From: Nitrospira sp.
GTDB taxonomy: Bacteria > Nitrospirota > Nitrospiria > Nitrospirales > Nitrospiraceae
Direction of reading: 5' to 3'
NCBI GenBank assembly: GCA_009594865.1
Contig: VOPT01000041.1
Coordinates: forward strand, 1 to 64,000
DNA length: 64,000 nucleotides
A model generated the notes under the pieces. The model was not told the DNA's origin. It did not search any database and saw only the letters and a list, made by a program, of their open reading frames with translations. Both the position numbers and the translations under genes were made by a program. Of this stretch, positions 59,500 through 64,000 are shown piece after piece. Numbering within the stretch: position 1 is the stretch's first letter; every line of letters starts with the position of its first letter.

Positions 59500-61817
59500 G
59501 CCATGAGAACAGTGCGCAACATTCGAGTCACTCGGCCACCGGGAGACTGACTGATGATGATGTCTTTCTCTTCAATGAGGGGACACAGTTTCAGCTGTAC
59601 GACAAACTGGGTGCGCATCCTTTGGTGCATGACGGACAGCAAGGCACCCACTTCGCGGTATGGGCGCCAAACGCGGAGCAGGTCTCCGTCATCGGCTCGT
59701 TCAATGACTGGGACCGCGAGGCCCATCGCCTCCATCCACGGGGAGACTCTGGCATTTGGGAAGGGTTCATCCCCGAGTCCACCAAGGGAGCGTTGTACAA
59801 ATATCATGTCCACTCACGCCACGCCGGCTATCGAGTGGACAAGAGCGACCCCCTCTCCTTCTTTAATGAAATCCCGCCGAAATCGGCCTCCATTGTCTGG
59901 AATCTCGTTTACAACTGGACGGACAACGAGTGGCTGCGCACACGCGGGCGTGCCAATGCATTGACTGCGCCGATGGCGATTTACGAAATGCATGTCGGCT
60001 CATGGAAACGCATCGCGACTGAACAGAATCGATCGCTCAGTTATCGCGAGTTGGCAGTCCCGCTGGCCGAGTACCTCCAGAAGACCGGGTTCACCCATGT
60101 GGAATTTCTGCCATTGACCGATCATCCCTTTTTCGGCTCCTGGGGATATCAGACCACCGGCTATTTTGCGCCGACTGGAAATTACGGCACGCCACAAGAC
60201 CTGATGTACCTGATCGATACGTTGCACACTTACGGCATCGGAGTGTTACTCGATTGGGTCCCTTCCCATTTTCCGACCGACGAACAGGGGCTGGGATTTT
60301 TCGATGGCACGCATCTGTATGAACATGCCGATCCGCGGCAGGGATTTCAACTCGATTGGAATACCTTTATCTTTAATTTCGGCCGCAATGAAGTGCGCAG
60401 CTTTCTCATCAGCAGCGCCCTCTTCTGGCTCGACAAGTATCACATCGACGGTCTGCGCATGGATGCCGTGGCATCCATGCTGTACTTGGATTATTCGCGC
60501 AAAGAAGGCGAATGGATTCCCAATCGGCACGGAGGCCGCGAAAATCTCGAGGCGATCACATTCCTCAAGCGATTGAACGAAGAGGTCTACCGACACTTTC
60601 CAGACGTCCAAACCATTGCGGAAGAATCCACCGCCTGGCCGCTGGTGTCGCGACCGACCTACCTCGGCGGCTTGGGATTCGGATTAAAGTGGGACATGGG
60701 CTGGATGCATGACACCCTGACCTACATGCAAAAAGACCCGATCAATCGCAAATATCATCACAATCTGACCTTCCGGATGCTCTATGCTTTCCACGAGAAT
60801 TTCGTGCTACCGCTCTCGCATGACGAGGTGGTGTACGGGAAAGGGGCTCTGCTGGGGAAGATGCCGGGGGATGAATGGCAGAGATTCGCCAACCTCCGCC
60901 TGCTGTACGGGCATATGTACTCCCAAGCCGCCAAGAAACTGTTGTTCATGGGAGGAGAATTCGGCCAACCGACTGAATGGTCCCATGATGGCCAGTTGGA
61001 GTGGAGTGTGCTGGACCTGCCGCTTCATCAAGGCGTGCACCGGTGGGTCACGGATCTGAATCACACGTATCGCCGGGAATCTTCGCTTCATGAGGGAGAT
61101 GTCGATCCCTCAGGCATCGAATGGATCGACTGTCAGGATACCGAAGCGAGCGTCATCAGTCTGATGAGAAAAGGCCGGGCAACCGACGAGATCATCCTCG
61201 TGGTCTGCAATTTCACGCCGGTCCCTCGTCCCAACTATCGAATCGGCGCGCCACGGGGTGGGTACTGGAAGGAACTGTTAAACAGCGACGCCACCATCTA
61301 TGGAGGACATGGCTGGGGGAATGGCGGAGCGATCGAAGCGACGCCTGTCCCCCTACGGACGCACTCATTCGCTCACCTGCACGTTGCCCGCTCTTTCCGT
61401 CCTCTTCCTCAAATATTCCGCCTCACGGTCCTGATCGCAGCGGCACAGAGCCACCGCTCTCGTCCGCCGATTCACTCGCGCCCCACCGTTGTATTTCACA
61501 TCCCACCGTTGCCAATCACGATCCGTGGAACCATCGAGTGCGACTCCCTGTCGTTGTTCCATGAAATCAAGAAGTTGCAGCAGACCTCTTGTGTGTTCTT
61601 CCAGGCACGGGTGTTGCTGATGTACGGGAACAGAAAGCAAGTCAGCTTCCCAAGATGCCAAATCACTCCGGCCTATCGGTCGGGTTTATTAGGAGGACAC
61701 TATGAACAGACCCATCACCTGGTATTCCGCAGCGTTCGTATTCGGAGCCTGCTCCCTACTGGGCCTCGCTCTCACCCCTGCCTGGTCCAACGGACTCGAA
61801 CCGGTCGTCTGGAATAG
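59496..61817 (+). CDS. glgB: 1,4-alpha-glucan branching enzyme GlgB, with frameshifted C-terminus
   Basis: The frame gives 773 residues. An N-terminal CBM48 domain (about 35-125: HFAVWAPNAEQVSVIGSFND) precedes the GH13 barrel with GYFAPTGNYGTP, LLDWVPSHFPTDE, DGLRMDAVASMLYLDYSR (nucleophile Asp near 321), AEESTAWPLV and LPLSHDEVVYGK. The enzyme makes alpha-1,6 branches in glucan produced by GlgE. The normal end is found one frame away: after PVPLRTHSF a +1 shift at about 61371 reads LTCTLPALSVLFLKYSASRS and stops at 61432-61434. In the written frame translation runs on through about 120 unrelated residues to 61817, past the start of the next gene. The start GTG overlaps the maltokinase tail stop. 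Confidence 0.92.
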   Translation: MSHENSAQHSSHSATGRLTDDDVFLFNEGTQFQLYDKLGAHPLVHDGQQGTHFAVWAPNAEQVSVIGSFNDWDREAHRLHPRGDSGIWEGFIPESTKGALYKYHVHSRHAGYRVDKSDPLSFFNEIPPKSASIVWNLVYNWTDNEWLRTRGRANALTAPMAIYEMHVGSWKRIATEQNRSLSYRELAVPLAEYLQKTGFTHVEFLPLTDHPFFGSWGYQTTGYFAPTGNYGTPQDLMYLIDTLHTYGIGVLLDWVPSHFPTDEQGLGFFDGTHLYEHADPRQGFQLDWNTFIFNFGRNEVRSFLISSALFWLDKYHIDGLRMDAVASMLYLDYSRKEGEWIPNRHGGRENLEAITFLKRLNEEVYRHFPDVQTIAEESTAWPLVSRPTYLGGLGFGLKWDMGWMHDTLTYMQKDPINRKYHHNLTFRMLYAFHENFVLPLSHDEVVYGKGALLGKMPGDEWQRFANLRLLYGHMYSQAAKKLLFMGGEFGQPTEWSHDGQLEWSVLDLPLHQGVHRWVTDLNHTYRRESSLHEGDVDPSGIEWIDCQDTEASVISLMRKGRATDEIILVVCNFTPVPRPNYRIGAPRGGYWKELLNSDATIYGGHGWGNGGAIEATPVPLRTHSFAHLHVARSFRPLPQIFRLTVLIAAAQSHRSRPPIHSRPTVVFHIPPLPITIRGTIECDSLSLFHEIKKLQQTSCVFFQARVLLMYGNRKQVSFPRCQITPAYRSGLLGGHYEQTHHLVFRSVRIRSLLPTGPRSHPCLVQRTRTGRLE
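61435..61701. other. Gap after the original glgB end
   Basis: No clear gene is present. The glgB frame runs through it only because of the frameshift. On the minus strand a 98-codon frame with a TTG start (61365-61661) reads like protein but has modest codon bias. The strong ribosome-binding site TAGGAGG just before 61702 belongs to the next gene. I see no clear terminator. Confidence 0.35.
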
Positions 61818-62193
61818 TAATCAAAAATCATCCGCGTGGGCTGAAGAACTGCTTGGCCAGGTGGTGACGTATCAAACCATGGCCGAAAAAAATCTCATTC
61901 CCGGAAGTTTTCAAGCCTATGTCGATCAAACGAGCAAGGTTCGCGAATTGTACCGGGCCGGAAATCGACGCGCGACCTATGATGGCGTCAATACATTGAT
62001 GGTCATGCTGGAGGCGCGGGTTGGTGGCATTGATGCGCATAGCGCCGAGGCCTTGTGGGACTTTTGCTATCGGGTGACTCCGGATGAATTCCACGCACGC
62101 GACCGGCACATCCGGGCGAAAGGTGCGGGCAGCGTGAAGGAGCACGAGGAATTCATGCGCAACATGGAAGAGCGGGCGGGCATGAGCTTCTAA
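61702..62193 (+). CDS. Secreted small protein of unknown function
   Basis: TTAGGAGGACACT before the ATG gives a confident start. The 163-residue product has a signal peptide (MNRPITWYSAAFVFGACSLL, cleavage near PAWSNG). A mostly helical mature domain follows: SSAWAEELLGQVVTYQTMAE, LYRAGNRRATYDGVNTLMVM and YRVTPDEFHARDRHIRAKGA. I do not recognise a family. It lies between glgB and the porin gene and could be cotranscribed with the latter. Confidence 0.75.
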   Translation: MNRPITWYSAAFVFGACSLLGLALTPAWSNGLEPVVWNSNQKSSAWAEELLGQVVTYQTMAEKNLIPGSFQAYVDQTSKVRELYRAGNRRATYDGVNTLMVMLEARVGGIDAHSAEALWDFCYRVTPDEFHARDRHIRAKGAGSVKEHEEFMRNMEERAGMSF

Positions 62194-62324
62194 TCATCGT
62201 TCATTTCGTCGAACAGTGAATGTGCCGGGGGGTTGGCCTATCGAACGACGCCCCCGGCCTATTCGCCCCAGACCCGGGGGAATGGAGGATTCTTCCATGA
62301 CTGCTGAGACGCCGCGCCATCACC

Positions 62325-64000
62325 ATGTGGAAATTTCTGCTGTTATGGTGTGCCTTCGCCATCCCATCGGGGGTTGTCCTCGCGCCGACTTTGCTCATGG
62401 CAGAAGCAGGGCATGTCGGCTATGGGCCGGTCTCACCGGCACTTTTCTCCCCAGCCGACAGTCTCGTGACAGACACCGACCCTGTCGGAACCCTGCCGCC
62501 CTCTTCGGCTTTCGACATCCGGAATTTCTGGATGCGCGCCGACCTTCGCGTGAGACCGGAATGGCGCAATGGAGTCTGCTTCGGGGGCGGCCCTCCGATC
62601 GGTGGGGCGTGCAATAGCCTCAACCTTTCGGGGTCTGGCACAGCGGCTCACACCGGGTCTAAGGCCAGCGACTTCTTTATTCAGCAATGGGCGAGGCTCG
62701 GCGTGGGCTATGATCCCTCGCCCAACCTCAATTTTTATCTTGAGCTCCAGGATTCAGCGACATGGGGAGCGAGCGGCAATCCGATCGGCGGCAGCCAGGG
62801 CGGCGATGCCTCCAACCATCATTGCGGACTTCAACAACCGGGACAATGCCGGCTCGGAATCCGCGCGGGCTATGCGCTCATCCGGAATCTCGCCGGCATC
62901 GAAGGACTAAGCGCCAAGCTCGGCCGGCAATATGTCGTATTCGGCAATCAACGACTGTTCGGGCACTTCGATTGGGCCAATACCGGATACTCCCACGATG
63001 GCATCATGCTGAGTTACACGAGGACCGATTTCGACGTAAAGCTCGGCTGGTTTCGCAATTCCGAGACCGACCTGGGCCAAGGGCAGCCGAACGGAAGCCT
63101 CAGCCCCAATCTGTTGACCTGCGGCCCAGACGCGAATGCGTCACCCACCTGCAATCCGGCACTCGCGCAACATGCCGCCGACGCGGGAAGTGACGTTGAC
63201 ATGATAGTTTTCTACAATCAGATCCGAAACCTGCCGCGGATGGTTGTAGAACCCTATTACGTCTTCTACTCCAACCGCCTTCCGGAGCGGGCGAATCCAG
63301 GGCAATATCTCCCGAAATCAGCCTCTCAGTTGCGACATATGGTCGGGGTTCGTGTTGAACTCCGCGACGGCAACTGGGATGTGGTGCATGAAGCGGCCTA
63401 CCAATTCGGGCGGACGGCGGATGGATTTGGCTTCGATAATCAACGCAATCTGAACATCAATGCCTGGGCCTCCGGAACATGGCTGGGCTATACCTGGTTC
63501 AACCATTCCTGGAAGCCTCGATTTGCGATCGGGTTCGACTACGCCTCCGGTGACGGGGATAGTAATTGCGTCACACCCGGCGGAAACCTTGCGCGCAGCT
63601 GCGGGAGCAACGCCAATACCTTCGAAAACTTCTTTCCGACCAATTTCCTGCACGTCGGGTACATGCTGAACGGCGCCTGGCGAAACACCATCCAGCCACA
63701 GGTGAACCTCCAGGCCAGGCCAACCGTTCGGGACCACATTGAGATTTGGGGGCTACGCAAGTACTTGGCAAGCGCTCGCGACAACTGGTACCGTGGATCA
63801 CAGGGGCCGCTTATTTTTTCCCGATCTGACAACACGGAGACTCATGTGGGTGACGAACTCGATATCGCCTGGAGCCATCTGTTCGCCGACGGGAAAGTGT
63901 CGTTGGCCGTCATGTACGGCCACTTTTTTGCAGGACCGTACATTCACCATCAACTCGGCACCTCGTCGGACCAGGACTGGGGTGTCGTGCAATTGTGGAC
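62325..64000 (+). CDS. Outer-membrane porin of the alginate-export family (partial, runs off right edge)
   Basis: The frame is open from ATG 62325 to the window end, 558 codons without a stop. A signal peptide (MWKFLLLWCAFAIPSGVVLA) is followed by alternating aromatic/hydrophobic beta strands typical of a barrel: FFIQQWARLGVGYDPS, LSAKLGRQYVVFGNQRLFG and GDELDIAWSHLFADGKVSLA. The pattern RQYVVFGNQRLFGHFDW is the core of the alginate_exp family, which includes AlgE and many Nitrospira porins of unknown substrate. The best ribosome-binding site (GGAGG 62284-62288) instead suits ATG 62297, which is in another frame; the true start may be shifted. The end lies outside. Confidence 0.88.
   Translation, partial: MWKFLLLWCAFAIPSGVVLAPTLLMAEAGHVGYGPVSPALFSPADSLVTDTDPVGTLPPSSAFDIRNFWMRADLRVRPEWRNGVCFGGGPPIGGACNSLNLSGSGTAAHTGSKASDFFIQQWARLGVGYDPSPNLNFYLELQDSATWGASGNPIGGSQGGDASNHHCGLQQPGQCRLGIRAGYALIRNLAGIEGLSAKLGRQYVVFGNQRLFGHFDWANTGYSHDGIMLSYTRTDFDVKLGWFRNSETDLGQGQPNGSLSPNLLTCGPDANASPTCNPALAQHAADAGSDVDMIVFYNQIRNLPRMVVEPYYVFYSNRLPERANPGQYLPKSASQLRHMVGVRVELRDGNWDVVHEAAYQFGRTADGFGFDNQRNLNINAWASGTWLGYTWFNHSWKPRFAIGFDYASGDGDSNCVTPGGNLARSCGSNANTFENFFPTNFLHVGYMLNGAWRNTIQPQVNLQARPTVRDHIEIWGLRKYLASARDNWYRGSQGPLIFSRSDNTETHVGDELDIAWSHLFADGKVSLAVMYGHFFAGPYIHHQLGTSSDQDWGVVQLW

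Noticed and set aside
1..64000. CRISPR arrays, tRNA or rRNA genes and insertion sequences
   Set aside because: I found no regularly spaced direct repeats, no cloverleaf-like sequences in the gaps, no rRNA-like stretches and no transposase frames.

Overview
The window looks like a chromosomal piece of a GC-rich, Gram-negative bacterium that makes lipid A-type lipids and hopanoids. I infer a Nitrospira-like member of the Nitrospirota from the gene mix: hpnD/hpnE, tldD/pmbA, many PilZ and LuxR proteins, a DUF5752-TreS-TreT-GlgE cluster and an alginate-export-type porin. No rRNA or tRNA gene is visible to confirm this. Almost the whole window is protein-coding on both strands.

Left edge (1-3.4 kb). 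The N-terminal HD-nuclease part of a Cas3 protein runs leftward off the edge, so a type I CRISPR-Cas operon probably lies to the left; no CRISPR array is inside the window. A degraded stretch with two broken small genes follows, then a caspase-like protease and a frameshifted secreted protein.

Core region (3.4-29.7 kb). A FolB-methyltransferase fusion is coupled to a PHP phosphoesterase. Next comes a Ser/Thr kinase-PP2C phosphatase-FHA signalling trio. A HAD hydrolase, a BtuF-like protein, HpnD and HpnE form a tightly overlapping squalene/hopanoid operon. The tldD-pmbA pair is divergent from the classic uppS-cdsA-dxr-rseP-proS envelope and isoprenoid run. A GAF-containing PilB/GspE-like ATPase stands alone.

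Envelope and regulation (29.7-49.5 kb). An Mla-type lipid transport operon (mlaE, a degenerate mlaF, mlaD and a TPR lipoprotein) is on the minus strand, with mlaC 13 kb away. Three PilZ proteins surround an LpxL-like acyltransferase. An acyl desaturase, an RNA-binding RRM protein with a long leader and ArfB follow. A two-component island (two histidine kinases, two canonical response regulators, two receiver-like proteins lacking the phospho-acceptor Asp) is followed by MlaC, a lytic transglycosylase lipoprotein and a sterol-desaturase-type hydroxylase.

Trehalose and alpha-glucan operon (50.1-61.4 kb). DUF5752, TreS, TreT, a GT2-like glycosyltransferase, a mechanosensitive-channel-like membrane protein, GlgE, maltokinase and GlgB are packed with overlaps. 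Together they could turn NDP-glucose and glucose into trehalose, then maltose, maltose-1-phosphate and branched glucan. Three of the genes carry reading-frame lesions: an in-frame TAG in the glycosyltransferase and C-terminal frameshifts in maltokinase and glgB. A small secreted protein and the start of a large outer-membrane porin close the window.

I see four strong cases of broken frames and two weak ones. They may be real decay or consensus sequence errors; the raw reads would tell which.
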